Assembly (NCBI GenBank): GCA_965658615.1
Contig: CBFHSX010000008.1
Location: 1 to 52,510, forward strand
Origin: UBA8337 sp965658615
GTDB lineage: Bacteria; Pseudomonadota; Alphaproteobacteria; RS24
Direction: 5' to 3'
Length of the DNA stretch: 52,510 nucleotides
Shown: positions 18,001-25,922 of the stretch, one piece after another
Layout of the letters: every line of letters begins with the position of its first letter
How positions within the stretch are numbered: position 1 is the first letter of the stretch
Notes under the pieces: generated by a model
Database searches by the model: none
Told to the model about the DNA's origin: nothing
What the model saw: only the letters and a program-made list of their open reading frames with translations
Position numbers and translations under genes: made by a program

Positions 18001-18476
18001 CCGGGGCGGTGATTAAGGTTGATGAGCGCAAATCGAAAAAGGGCAATCCGTTTGCCTTTATCACCCTGTCAGACCCGACCGGACAATTTGAGGCGACGGC
18101 GTTTTCTGAAGCGTTGGACGCATCTCGCGAGCATCTGACAGTCGGCTCATTAGTGGCGGCCACGGTTACGATTGAGCGCGAGGACGGGCAATTACGCTTA
18201 CTGGCGCAAGCCCTGCGACCGATTGATGATATTGTCGCCAATAATGAAGCGGGCTTGCGGATTTTTGTTGAAAAACCCGAAGCCTGTGCGGGGCTGAAAG
18301 CCCGGCTCGATGATGTCGAACAACCGGCCTATAAGCAGGGCGGCGAGGTATCTTTGGTAATCATGAGCCCGGAGCGCGAGGTCGAGATGCGCCTGCCGTC
18401 AAAATATGCCATTAACCCGCGCATTGCCGGGGCCATCAAAGCCGTGCCCGGCGTGTTGCATGTTGAAGAAGTTTAG
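15039..18476 (+). CDS. dnaE: DNA polymerase III alpha subunit
   Basis: Replicative polymerase, 1145 residues. Domains in order: PHP domain starting at FVHLRTHSAYSLLEGA (about residues 24-230), polymerase palm with PDFDIDF at 406-412 carrying the catalytic aspartates, fingers with RHASTHAAGVVIG and DFLGLKTLTVLEKA, the beta-binding and helix-hairpin-helix region (FNKSHAAAYALIAYQTAWLK), and a C-terminal OB fold. The start at 15039 lacks a well-placed Shine-Dalgarno (AGGAG is 18 bases away); starts at 15075 or 15093 (MRPKFVHLR) would also keep the whole PHP domain. A strikingly AT-rich stretch codes residues 165-185; see findings. Confidence 0.97.
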   Translation: MSAVSETETIENMGGVELMRPKFVHLRTHSAYSLLEGALPIKALTQMALAAQMPALAVTDRNNLFGALEFAETAASLGIQPVIGATLRVRSGEDEGDIALLVKSRTGYDNLMALISAAHLDSEGPQGPGVDEAVLLAHADGLICLTGGPDGPFNRLLATNRAALAKEIINKYINTFQDNIYVELQRYADATNDAVEAALIDLAYDLNLPLVATNQAYFASEDDYRAHDALICIAEGRYLNEADRRRLTPDHRLKSAEEMCALFADLPEALESTIEIAQRCAFRPTEHAPILPAFAPGDELAELSRQAHEGLTARLEQVDPATDEQTYRARLDFELKVIGDMGFPGYFLIVADFIKWSKSQNIAVGPGRGSGAGSVVAWALTITDLDPLRFNLLFERFLNPERVSMPDFDIDFCQSRRDEVISYVQQKYGRDQVAQIITFGKLQARAVLRDVGRVLQMSYGQVDRLCKMVPNNPANPVTLGEAIEMEPRLQAERDSDPQVAELIEISLKLEGLYRHASTHAAGVVIGDRPLQQLVALYRDPKSDMPVTQFNMKWVEKAGLVKFDFLGLKTLTVLEKAVELLAGTGVEVDVNNLPLDDAKTYELLGRGDTIGVFQLESAGMRDVLRKMKPDKFEDIIALVALYRPGPMDNIPRYIACKKGEEEPDYMHDSLQPILEETYGVMIYQEQVMQIAQTLSGYSLGEADLLRRAMGKKIKAEMDAQKSRFIEGAVAAEVQKNKAAEIFDQVDSFAGYGFNKSHAAAYALIAYQTAWLKANHPVAFIAASMTLDFERTEKLNSFKQDAAKRDIITRSPCVNRSEVGFSIEGNEIFYALKAIRNVGTLAMQSVVEERKANGPFKDVFDFARRTAGIGLNRRLFEYLISAGALDNLEPDRAKLMGGLDILLGEASIAQNEKETQQENLFGEADVQDSVVLPPALAPWSTMDRLTHEFNALGFFLSGHPLDEYKPLLKRARIASYEDLEARVEKEVMVAGAVIKVDERKSKKGNPFAFITLSDPTGQFEATAFSEALDASREHLTVGSLVAATVTIEREDGQLRLLAQALRPIDDIVANNEAGLRIFVEKPEACAGLKARLDDVEQPAYKQGGEVSLVIMSPEREVEMRLPSKYAINPRIAGAIKAVPGVLHVEEV

Positions 18477-18477
18477 C

Positions 18478-18506
18478 TTGCCAGACCCGGCATAATTGCC
18501 TATACC
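18478..18506 (+). promoter_or_regulatory. Probable rpsB-tsf promoter
   Basis: TTGCCA (18478-18483) and TATACC (18501-18506) with a 17-base spacer form a good vegetative promoter that begins two bases after the dnaE stop codon. Transcription would start near 18513, leaving a leader of about 105 nt before rpsB, long enough for the S2-type autoregulation known from other bacteria; a GCCC-N7-GGGC stem is visible in it, but no known leader motif was recognised. Confidence 0.6.
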
Positions 18507-18616
18507 ACGCGCATTACTCACGCAGGGAATGCCCATTTGCCGGGCGCTCTTCGTGTCGGACATGAGGTTCGATGACACCCCTGCGGCGGATTAACGAGAG
18601 AAAGGAAGGCAACGCT

Positions 18617-19546
18617 ATGGCTGCACTGCCCGATTATAACATGCGTCAACTGCTTGAAGCAGGCGTTCACTTTGGTCACCAAACACATCGCTGGAACCCG
18701 AAAATGGCACCGTATATCTTCGGTGACCGTAACGGCATCCACATTATGGATCTGTCGAAAACCGTGCCGATGCTGCACCAAGCGCTGGTCACGGTAAAAG
18801 ACACGGTCGCTTCAGGCGGTCGTGTGCTGTTTGTCGGCACCAAGCGTCAAGCGGCTGAGCCGATTGCCCGTCACGCCAGCCAGTGCGCGCAATATTACAT
18901 GAATTCACGCTGGCTGGGCGGTACGCTGACCAATTGGCAGACCATTTCCAATTCCATCAAGCGCCTGCGTGAGCTGGAAAGCAAGCTGGACGGCGACGGC
19001 GCCGGTGGTCTGACCAAGAAAGAAATCCTAAATCTGACGCGCGAACGCGAAAAGCTGGAGCGCGCGCTGGGCGGGATTAAAGAAATGGGCGGTGTGCCGG
19101 AACTGATGGTTGTCATCGACACCAATAAGGAAGCCATCGCCATTGCCGAGGCCAAAACGTTGGGCATTCCGGTTATCGCCGTGGTCGACAGCAATTGCGA
19201 TCCGGATTCGATCGATTTCCCGATCCCGGGCAATGATGACGCTTCGCGCGCCATTGAACTGTATTGCGACCTGATTTCGAAAGCCGTGATTGCCGGTATT
19301 GAAGAAAGCGGTATGGCTTCAGGTATCGATCTGGGCGCGGCTGAAGAGCCTATGGCCGAACCGGCCTTGGAAGAAGTGACCGAACCGGCCCCTGAAGAAG
19401 TGGTAGAAGAGGTCGCCGAAGAAGCACCAGCCGAAGAAGTCGTTGAAGAAGCTGCTGCGCCGGAAGTGACCGAAGAAGTCGCTGAAGAAGCTGCTGCACC
19501 GGAAGCAACCGAAGAAGTCGCTGCTGAAGAAGCCGCAGACGCTTAA
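18617..19546 (+). CDS. rpsB: 30S ribosomal protein S2 with acidic repeat tail
   Basis: S2 binds the platform of the 30S subunit late in assembly. The 309-residue protein begins MAALPDYNMRQLLEAGVHFG and has FVGTKRQA and NSRWLGGTLTNW, all family hallmarks. ATG at 18617 follows AAGGAAGG; the 15-residue upstream extension is rejected. The S2 core ends near residue 240; the remaining 65-70 residues are almost entirely Glu, Ala, Val and Pro, with a 13-residue unit (EEVVEEAAAPEVT) repeated nearly exactly. tsf follows after 28 bp, the usual rpsB-tsf operon. Confidence 0.97.
   Translation: MAALPDYNMRQLLEAGVHFGHQTHRWNPKMAPYIFGDRNGIHIMDLSKTVPMLHQALVTVKDTVASGGRVLFVGTKRQAAEPIARHASQCAQYYMNSRWLGGTLTNWQTISNSIKRLRELESKLDGDGAGGLTKKEILNLTREREKLERALGGIKEMGGVPELMVVIDTNKEAIAIAEAKTLGIPVIAVVDSNCDPDSIDFPIPGNDDASRAIELYCDLISKAVIAGIEESGMASGIDLGAAEEPMAEPALEEVTEPAPEEVVEEVAEEAPAEEVVEEAAAPEVTEEVAEEAAAPEATEEVAAEEAADA
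19433..19537 (+). repeat. 39-bp in-frame tandem repeat in the rpsB 3' end
   Basis: Two adjacent 39-bp units (19433-19471 and 19472-19510) differ at only a few positions, and a degenerate third copy follows. They encode EEVVEEAAAPEVT and EEVAEEAAAPEAT, then EEVAAEEAA. Because the unit is a multiple of three, copy-number changes would alter only the tail length. Confidence 0.85.
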
Positions 19547-19574
19547 GCTTACCCCTGATATTAGGAGATCTCCC

Positions 19575-20507
19575 ATGAGCAATATTACCGCAAGCATGGT
19601 TAAAGAACTGCGCGAAACATCGGGCGCAGGCATGATGGATTGCAAGGCTGCCTTGCAGGAAAATGATGGCGATATGGCTGCTGCCGTTGATTGGCTGCGC
19701 ACCAAAGGTCTGGCCAAAGCGGCCAAAAAAGCCGGTCGCGTTGCGGCTGACGGCCTGGTTGGTGTGGCCTCTGCCGGCACAGCCGGTGCCGCTGTCGAGG
19801 TGAATTCCGAGACCGATTTCGTGGCTCGTAACGAAACCTTCCAGGGCATGGTCGCCGATATTGCCGGCGTCGCGCTGGCCGGTGACGGAAGCCACGAGGC
19901 TTTGCTGGCCGCCGATTATCCGGGTGCCGGCAAATCTGTCGAAGCGCATGTATCTGAAATGGTCGGCACGATTGGCGAAAACATGACCGTGCGTCGCTCG
20001 GTCAAGTTGAGCGTGGAAAACGGCGTTGTGGCCAGCTATGTGCACAGCCAAGCCGCCGATGGCCTCGGCAAAATCGGTGTGCTGGTCGCCCTTGAATCGA
20101 CCGGTGACACGGCCAAGTTGGAGGCTTTGGGCCGCCAATTGGCCATGCATGTCGCCGCCACCAACCCGCTGGCAGCCAATATCGCTGATCTGGACCCGGC
20201 CGAGACCGAGCGCGAGCGCGCCGTTTTGATTGCCGAGGCAAAAGAAAGCGGCAAGCCGGACGAGATTATCGAGAAGATGGTTGAAGGTCGTCTGCGTAAA
20301 TTCTACGAAGAAGTTGTTCTGACCAGCCAAGTATTTGTTATTGACGGCGAAACCCGCATTGAAAAAGTGCTGGAAAACGCTGCCGGCGACATTGGCGCGC
20401 CGGTTGCGCTGACTGCATTTGCCCGCTTTGAATTGGGTGAGGGCGTCGATAAGGGTGAAGAAGCCGATTTCGCCGCCGAAGTGGCTGCTGCTGTCAGCGG
20501 CGGCTAA
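19575..20507 (+). CDS. tsf: Elongation factor Ts
   Basis: EF-Ts is the guanine nucleotide exchange factor for EF-Tu. The 310-residue protein has the N-terminal TGAGMMDCKAALQE of the UBA-like domain, EVNSETDFVARNE at the start of the dimerisation core, and a C-terminal module with LTSQVFVIDGET and a long ELGEGVDKGEEADFAAEV tail. ATG at 19575 is preceded by TTAGGAGATC. It is co-transcribed with rpsB; a strong hairpin follows 16 bp after the stop, before pyrH. Confidence 0.97.
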   Translation: MSNITASMVKELRETSGAGMMDCKAALQENDGDMAAAVDWLRTKGLAKAAKKAGRVAADGLVGVASAGTAGAAVEVNSETDFVARNETFQGMVADIAGVALAGDGSHEALLAADYPGAGKSVEAHVSEMVGTIGENMTVRRSVKLSVENGVVASYVHSQAADGLGKIGVLVALESTGDTAKLEALGRQLAMHVAATNPLAANIADLDPAETERERAVLIAEAKESGKPDEIIEKMVEGRLRKFYEEVVLTSQVFVIDGETRIEKVLENAAGDIGAPVALTAFARFELGEGVDKGEEADFAAEVAAAVSGG

Positions 20508-20523
20508 ACCTCAAATATCATAG

Positions 20524-20551
20524 CCATATGGCGCGGAATCGCGTCATATGG
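20524..20551 (+). promoter_or_regulatory. Strong hairpin between tsf and pyrH (attenuator or processing site)
   Basis: The arms CCATATGGCGCG (20524-20535) and CGCGTCATATGG (20540-20551) pair over 12 positions, with one G-U wobble, around a GAAT loop. The sequence after it is GCTGTGGTTTTG, a poor T-run, so it is either a weak terminator that lets part of the transcripts into pyrH or an RNA-stability / processing element. Confidence 0.6.
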
Positions 20552-20575
20552 GCTGTGGTTTTGATGAGGGAAAGC

Positions 20576-21295
20576 ATGGCGCAAGCTCCGACTTATAAAC
20601 GCGTATTGTTGAAAGTGTCCGGCGAAGCCCTGATGGGCGACGGGCAATACGGCATTGATGTCGCCACGGTTGACCGCATTGCCGGCGAGGTGAAGACGGC
20701 GCTCGATCAAGGGGCCGAGGTTTGCATGGTGATCGGCGGCGGTAATATTTTCCGCGGCCTGACCGGCGCAGCCGACGGCATGGACCGCTCATCCGCCGAT
20801 TATATGGGCATGCTGGCCACGGTCATGAATGCGTTGGCCATGCAAAACGGTTTGGAGCGTCAAGGTGTGCCGACCCGCGTGCTTTCCGCCATTCCGATGA
20901 CGACGGTTTGCGAGCCGTATATTCGCCGCCGCGCCATGCGGCATATGGAAAAAGGTCGCGTGGTGATTTTCGCGGCCGGCACCGGCAATCCCTTCTTTAC
21001 GACGGATACGGCAGCCGCCTTGCGGGCTGCTGAGATGGGCTGCGACGCGCTGATGAAAGGCACGAATGTCGATGGCGTTTATTCGGCCGACCCGAAAAAA
21101 GACGCGTCTGCCGAACGTTACGATACGCTGTCTTATATGGATGTCTTGTCGCGCGACCTGAAAGTGATGGACGCTTCGGCGGTTTCGCTGTCGCGCGAAA
21201 ACGGTATTCCGATTATAGTTTTCTCGATTCAAGACTCCGGCGCCTTCACGCAGGTCTTGAAAGGCGAGGGCGCTTGCACCATTGTGCAGGACTGA
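20576..21295 (+). CDS. pyrH: Uridylate kinase
   Basis: UMP kinase converts UMP to UDP at the start of pyrimidine nucleotide and UDP-sugar supply. The 239-residue protein of the amino acid kinase fold shows KRVLLKVSGEALMG (phosphate-binding start), VIGGGNIFRG and a late KGTNVDGVYSADPKK. The start at 20576 (MAQAPTYKR) follows GAGGGAAAG; an extension of 16 residues would run back through the intergenic hairpin and is rejected. frr follows after 17 bp. Confidence 0.96.
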   Translation: MAQAPTYKRVLLKVSGEALMGDGQYGIDVATVDRIAGEVKTALDQGAEVCMVIGGGNIFRGLTGAADGMDRSSADYMGMLATVMNALAMQNGLERQGVPTRVLSAIPMTTVCEPYIRRRAMRHMEKGRVVIFAAGTGNPFFTTDTAAALRAAEMGCDALMKGTNVDGVYSADPKKDASAERYDTLSYMDVLSRDLKVMDASAVSLSRENGIPIIVFSIQDSGAFTQVLKGEGACTIVQD

Positions 21296-21312
21296 AACAA
21301 AAAGAGGCTAAA

Positions 21313-21867
21313 ATGAGCATTGATACGGACGATATTGAACGTCGCATGGATGGCGCTGTCGGCGCCTTTAAAACCGATTTGGCAGGTCTGCGCACCGGAC
21401 GCGCCAGCGCCGGTCTGCTGGAACCGATTATGGTCGATGCCTATGGCCAAATGATGCCGATTGCGCAAGTCGGCACGATTTCCGTGCCGGAGCCGCGCAT
21501 GCTGTCTGTGCAGGTCTGGGATAAAGGACAGGTGGCGATGGTTGAAAAAGCCATTCGCGAAAGCAGCCTCGGTCTGAACCCGATGGCGGAAGGCCAGTTG
21601 ATCCGCATTCCGCTGCCCGAGTTGAACGAAGAGCGCCGCGAAGAGCTGGTTAAAGTGGCCGGCACTTATGCCGAAAACGCCCGCGTCGCTGTGCGCAATG
21701 TGCGTCGTGACGGCATGGACCAGATCAAAAAAGCCGAGAAGGATAGTGAGATTTCGCAGGATGATGCGAAGCTCTATTCGGACGAAGTGCAGGAGCTGAC
21801 GGATAAATTCATCAAGCTGGTGGATGAGACGCTGGCCACGAAGGAAGGCGAAATCCGGCAGGTCTAG
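21313..21867 (+). CDS. frr: Ribosome recycling factor
   Basis: RRF splits post-termination ribosomes together with EF-G. The 184-residue length is standard. LAGLRTGRASAGLLEPIMVDAYG is recognisable in shortened form as LRTGRASAGLL, followed by the domain II core, and PLPELNEERREELVKVAG marks the return to the long three-helix bundle. The ATG at 21313 follows AAAGAGGC. The gene lies between pyrH and uppS as in most bacteria with this cluster. Confidence 0.96.
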   Translation: MSIDTDDIERRMDGAVGAFKTDLAGLRTGRASAGLLEPIMVDAYGQMMPIAQVGTISVPEPRMLSVQVWDKGQVAMVEKAIRESSLGLNPMAEGQLIRIPLPELNEERREELVKVAGTYAENARVAVRNVRRDGMDQIKKAEKDSEISQDDAKLYSDEVQELTDKFIKLVDETLATKEGEIRQV

Positions 21868-21882
21868 GCCGGATGCATCCTC

Positions 21883-22626
21883 ATGTCGCGCCACGCCGCC
21901 AACGCTGATATACCGAGCCATCTCGCCATTGTGATGGACGGCAATGGGCGTTGGGCCGAGGCCCGGGGTTTGCCGCGCCGCGAAGGCCATCGCCAAGGGG
22001 TCGAGACATTGCGCAGTCTTGTGCGCGAGATGACCGACAGCGGCATTAGATATTTGACCGTGTTTTCTTTCTCGACGCAGAATTGGGGCCGCCCACAAAC
22101 CGAAGTCGATTTTCTGATGACGCTGCTGCAGCGTTATATTGAAAGCGATTTGGCCGAATTGCACAGCCAGGGTGTGCGCATCCGCGTACTCGGGCGACGC
22201 CACGACTTGACCGATAAGCTGATCGGTCTGATCGATCGCGCTGAAGCGCTGACGGCAGAAAACACCAAGCTGCATCTGCAAATCGCTTTTAACTATGGCG
22301 CGCGCGAAGAGCTGGCCGATGCCGCCTCGCGTCTCGCCAAACGCGCTGCCGCCGGCACATTGGATGCGACGGCCATCACGCCGGAGATCCTCGACGCGGA
22401 AATGCTGACGGCCGGCATGCCGGACCCCGACTTGATTATCCGCACCAGTGGTGAATATCGCTTGAGCAATTTCATGTTATGGCAAAGCGCTTATGCCGAG
22501 TTTTATTTCACAAATGTGCTGTGGCCCGATTTCGATACGGATGAATTGCAGCGCGCCCTTGATTTTTACGCCTCGCGGGAACGACGTTTCGGTCTCACCC
22601 GGGCACAAATCGCGCCGAGCGAATAA
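21883..22626 (+). CDS. uppS: Isoprenyl transferase (undecaprenyl diphosphate synthase)
   Basis: Makes undecaprenyl diphosphate, the lipid carrier for peptidoglycan and O-antigen synthesis. The 247-residue cis-prenyltransferase has MDGNGRWAEARG with the catalytic aspartate close to the N-terminus, FSFSTQNWGRP, and the substrate-binding RTSGEYRLSNFMLWQSAY near the C-terminus. ATG at 21883 lies 15 bp after frr. It is followed by cdsA, linking isoprenoid and phospholipid synthesis in one operon. Confidence 0.96.
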   Translation: MSRHAANADIPSHLAIVMDGNGRWAEARGLPRREGHRQGVETLRSLVREMTDSGIRYLTVFSFSTQNWGRPQTEVDFLMTLLQRYIESDLAELHSQGVRIRVLGRRHDLTDKLIGLIDRAEALTAENTKLHLQIAFNYGAREELADAASRLAKRAAAGTLDATAITPEILDAEMLTAGMPDPDLIIRTSGEYRLSNFMLWQSAYAEFYFTNVLWPDFDTDELQRALDFYASRERRFGLTRAQIAPSE

Positions 22627-22644
22627 ATCGGTTCGGGGGGGGGT

Positions 22645-23511
22645 ATGAGCGACGCACAATCAAAGCAGCCGCAAAGCGAGACGGCCAAGCCGAAATTTGA
22701 CGGCTTGTTGCAGCGCGTTCGCTCGGCCCTTATTCTGCTGCCTTTCGTTATCGGGCCGGTCGTGTATGGCGGCTGGCCGTTTGCCGTTTTGCTGGCCGTG
22801 GCCGGTTTTTTTATGGCACGCGAATGGGCAGCCATGTTGAAGGGTACAGGCACGCAAGGCCGCATGCTGAGCTATCTGACCGTCTTGCTGTTGGCCTATG
22901 GGCAATATGCAGGCGCGCCCGAAGCACTGGCCATGGTGCTGGTGCTGGCGCTGGCGGCTTTGGCCATTTGTGCCGCGCGCGGCGTGCGCGCCACGCCGGT
23001 GGCCGGCGGACTGATTTATGTCACATTGCCGCTTGTGGTGGCGCAATATTTCCGCCTCGACCCGCTCGGCATGGGGGTTATCGGCTATGTGCTTCTCTCG
23101 GTCTGGGCAGTCGATATTTTTGCCATGTTTGCCGGTAAGCTGATTGGCGGGCCGAAACTGGCGCCGGTCATCTCGCCGAACAAGACATGGGCCGGCATGT
23201 TTGGCGCCGTATTGGGCGCCTGCATTGCCGCCATACTGACCTTTTTGACGATTGTCGGGTTCGGCTTTGGCACGGCCGATTTCACGGCGCTGATTATCAT
23301 TGCCCCGCTTTTGGCGGTGACGGCGCAAGTCTCGGATTTGTTCGAAAGCGCCATCAAACGCAAATATGACATTAAGGATTCCGGCGCCCTCATCCCCGGT
23401 CATGGCGGTCTGCTCGACCGCGTTGACGGGCTTATCGGGGTGCTTCTGGCGCTGTGGCTGGTCACTCTTTTGCGCGGCGGCGATGTCTCGACAGCACTTT
23501 GGGTTTGGTAA
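22645..23511 (+). CDS. cdsA: Phosphatidate cytidylyltransferase
   Basis: Forms CDP-diacylglycerol from phosphatidate and CTP, the entry to phospholipid head-group synthesis. The 288-residue protein has about eight hydrophobic segments and the CDP-DAG synthase signature KRKYDIKDSGALIPGHGG followed by LLDRVDG from about residue 238. An unusual run of nine G (22635-22643) ends one base before the ATG and replaces a normally spaced ribosome binding site. The stop overlaps the dxr start (TAATG). Confidence 0.94.
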   Translation: MSDAQSKQPQSETAKPKFDGLLQRVRSALILLPFVIGPVVYGGWPFAVLLAVAGFFMAREWAAMLKGTGTQGRMLSYLTVLLLAYGQYAGAPEALAMVLVLALAALAICAARGVRATPVAGGLIYVTLPLVVAQYFRLDPLGMGVIGYVLLSVWAVDIFAMFAGKLIGGPKLAPVISPNKTWAGMFGAVLGACIAAILTFLTIVGFGFGTADFTALIIIAPLLAVTAQVSDLFESAIKRKYDIKDSGALIPGHGGLLDRVDGLIGVLLALWLVTLLRGGDVSTALWVW

Positions 23512-24668
23512 TGCAACGGCGCGTGTCTCTTTTTGGTGCCACAGGCACGATTGGCGATAATACGCTGGATCTGGTCGACCGGCATCCTGACCGTTTCAAA
23601 GTCGCGGTTTTGACGGCGCATGAAAACACGCAAAAGCTGGCCGCTCTGGTCACTAAATATGAGCCTGAATGCGTCGTCATCGGCACGCCAGCCGGGCGCG
23701 ATGCTTTGCTGGCGGCCTTACCCGCCTATAAGGGCGCGCTGTTGGTCGGCGCCGACGGCCTGGTCGAAGCCGCCAAGACCCGAGTCGATGTTACGGTGAT
23801 GGCGATTGTCGGCTTTGCCGGGCTGGCCCCGGCACTGACCAGCGCGGCACAGGGGGGGCTTTTGGCGCTGGCCAATAAGGAAGCTCTGGTGGCATCCGGC
23901 TCATTGCTGATGCAGACCGCACAACGAAACGGCACGACTATTTTGCCGGTCGATAGCGAACATAATGCGATTTATCAATTGCTCGGCGCGCAAGCCGAAG
24001 CGGCGATAGACAAAATGGTGCTCACCGCGTCGGGCGGGCCGTTTCGCGATTGGTCGTTGGCCGATATGGCTGACGCAACACCGGCGCAGGCTGTGGCCCA
24101 TCCGAATTGGACCATGGGCGCGAAAATCTCGGTGGATAGCGCCACCCTGATGAATAAGGGGCTGGAACTGATCGAGGCGCATTATCTGTTCGACATCGCG
24201 CCGGCCAAGCTCGATGTGCTGGTGCATAAGCAGTCGATTGTGCACGGGCTGGTTTATTTTAATGATGGCAGCGTGCTGGCGCAAAAAGGCAGTCCCGATA
24301 TGCGTATCCCGTTGGCCTATTGCATGGCCTATCCGGAGCGTATCGAGACCGGCGTCGCGCCGCTTGATTTGGCTGCTGTCGGGCAATTGGATTTTGAAGC
24401 CGCCGACCGCGGGCGTTTTCCCTGTCTGGCACTGGCGGAGGCGGCGATGCGCGCCGGCGGGGCCGCGCCGATTGTGCTGAATGCGGCAAATGAGGTGGCG
24501 GTTGCCGCCTTTTTGGCCGAGACCCTGCCGTTTGGCGGCATTGCGCCTTTGGTGGCAGCGACTATGGATGCGGCGGAGATGGGTCCGGCGGAGGATTTGG
24601 AGGCGATTTTTGCAGCCGATGAACGGGCCCGTCTGATAGCTGAAAAACTGCTGAATAAGGCAGGGTGA
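23511..24668 (+). CDS. dxr: 1-deoxy-D-xylulose 5-phosphate reductoisomerase
   Basis: Second enzyme of the MEP isoprenoid pathway, converting DXP to MEP with NADPH. The 385-residue protein starts MQRRVSLFGATGTIGDNTL with the nucleotide-binding loop, and shows ALANKEALVASG and LPVDSEHNAIYQ with the metal-binding Asp/Glu, then SVDSATLMNKGLELIEAH. The start at 23511 shares an A with the cdsA stop; a 19-residue extension into cdsA is rejected. Confidence 0.96.
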   Translation: MQRRVSLFGATGTIGDNTLDLVDRHPDRFKVAVLTAHENTQKLAALVTKYEPECVVIGTPAGRDALLAALPAYKGALLVGADGLVEAAKTRVDVTVMAIVGFAGLAPALTSAAQGGLLALANKEALVASGSLLMQTAQRNGTTILPVDSEHNAIYQLLGAQAEAAIDKMVLTASGGPFRDWSLADMADATPAQAVAHPNWTMGAKISVDSATLMNKGLELIEAHYLFDIAPAKLDVLVHKQSIVHGLVYFNDGSVLAQKGSPDMRIPLAYCMAYPERIETGVAPLDLAAVGQLDFEAADRGRFPCLALAEAAMRAGGAAPIVLNAANEVAVAAFLAETLPFGGIAPLVAATMDAAEMGPAEDLEAIFAADERARLIAEKLLNKAG

Positions 24669-24759
24669 GCATGATTTTGCCGCATTTTAAATCGATAGTG
24701 ATTTGGCCTTTAATTGCGGTGAAAAATCGCCATAATGCGGCCATTCAAAGGAGTCTCAT

Positions 24760-25914
24760 GTGGACACGATAAGCTATTTATACGGCCTTTTGGGGCTCAG
24801 CTATATTGTGCCTTTTTTGTTCGTGCTGACGATTGTCGTCTTTTTCCACGAACTCGGGCATTTTTATGCAGCGCGGCGATGCGGTGTCAAAGTCGAGGTT
24901 TTCTCGGTCGGCTTTGGTCGCGCCCTTGCCAGTTGGTATGACAAGCACGGCACGCAATGGAAAATCGGCTGGTTGCCCTTGGGCGGCTATGTGAAGTTTT
25001 TCGGCGATGAAAACGAAGCCAGCGCGCCGGATATCGAAAAGCTCGACCAATTGGACGACGCGGCGCGCGGCGATACGCTGTTCCACAAACCGCTTTGGCA
25101 GCGTGCCATTGTTGTGGCTGCCGGTCCGGTCGCCAATTTCATCCTCGCCATTATTATTTTCGCCTCGCTTTATACGCTGTTTGGCCAACGCGTTACCGAT
25201 CCGGTGGTCGGTGTGGTGGTTGAGAACAGCGCCGCTGAGCGCGCCGGTCTTGCGGTCGGCGATTTGATCCTCGAAATCGACGGCGAAGAAATTACCACTT
25301 TTGCCGAAGTGCGCCGTCTGGTCACGGTCAATGCCAATGTGCCTTTGGAATTCATCGTCAATCGCGGCGGGGCTGAAATGGCGCTGACGGCGACACCTGA
25401 CCGGGTGTTGGAGACTGACCGTTTCGGCAATGAATATCATTTGGGGCGTCTCGGCGTGGCAGTGAATGGCGGTGAGGACTCTATTCGTCATGTGCGCTAC
25501 AACCCGCTCACGGCGTTGTGGATGGGCGTTGAGGAAAGCTATTTCATCGTCGAGCAGACTTTTGTTGTGCTGGGGCGTATTGTCATGGGGCGCGAGAGCG
25601 CTGAAAGCCTTGGTGGCCCCATCCGCATCGCGCAACTCTCCGGCCAGACCGCGACGCTGGGCTTGATTGCATTGATCAATTTGACGGCGGTTTTGTCGGT
25701 CAGTATCGGTCTGATTAACCTGTTCCCGATTCCCATGTTGGATGGCGGCCATTTGGTGTTTTACGCTTATGAGGCGGTGGCCGGTAAGCCACTTTCTGCC
25801 AAGGCGCAGGATATTGGCATGCGCGTCGGTTTGAGTATGGTGCTGACCCTGTTTGTTTTTGTGACGTGGAATGACCTGTCGCGTCTGCAGATTTTTGATC
25901 GCCTATTTGGATAA
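24760..25914 (+). CDS. rseP: RIP metalloprotease RseP (site-2 protease family)
   Basis: Intramembrane zinc protease that releases envelope-stress sigma factors by cleaving anti-sigma factors. The 384-residue protein has HELGH at residues 30-34 in the first membrane segment, one recognisable PDZ domain (GVVVENSAAERAGLAVGDLI), and the second active-site motif NLFPIPMLDGGH (320-331). Start is GTG at 24760, six bases after AAGGAG; the overlapping ATG at 24758 is in another frame and meets a stop after four codons. The usual second PDZ of E. coli RseP is not obvious, as is common in this class. Confidence 0.95.
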   Translation: MDTISYLYGLLGLSYIVPFLFVLTIVVFFHELGHFYAARRCGVKVEVFSVGFGRALASWYDKHGTQWKIGWLPLGGYVKFFGDENEASAPDIEKLDQLDDAARGDTLFHKPLWQRAIVVAAGPVANFILAIIIFASLYTLFGQRVTDPVVGVVVENSAAERAGLAVGDLILEIDGEEITTFAEVRRLVTVNANVPLEFIVNRGGAEMALTATPDRVLETDRFGNEYHLGRLGVAVNGGEDSIRHVRYNPLTALWMGVEESYFIVEQTFVVLGRIVMGRESAESLGGPIRIAQLSGQTATLGLIALINLTAVLSVSIGLINLFPIPMLDGGHLVFYAYEAVAGKPLSAKAQDIGMRVGLSMVLTLFVFVTWNDLSRLQIFDRLFG

Positions 25915-25922
25915 ATATAAGA

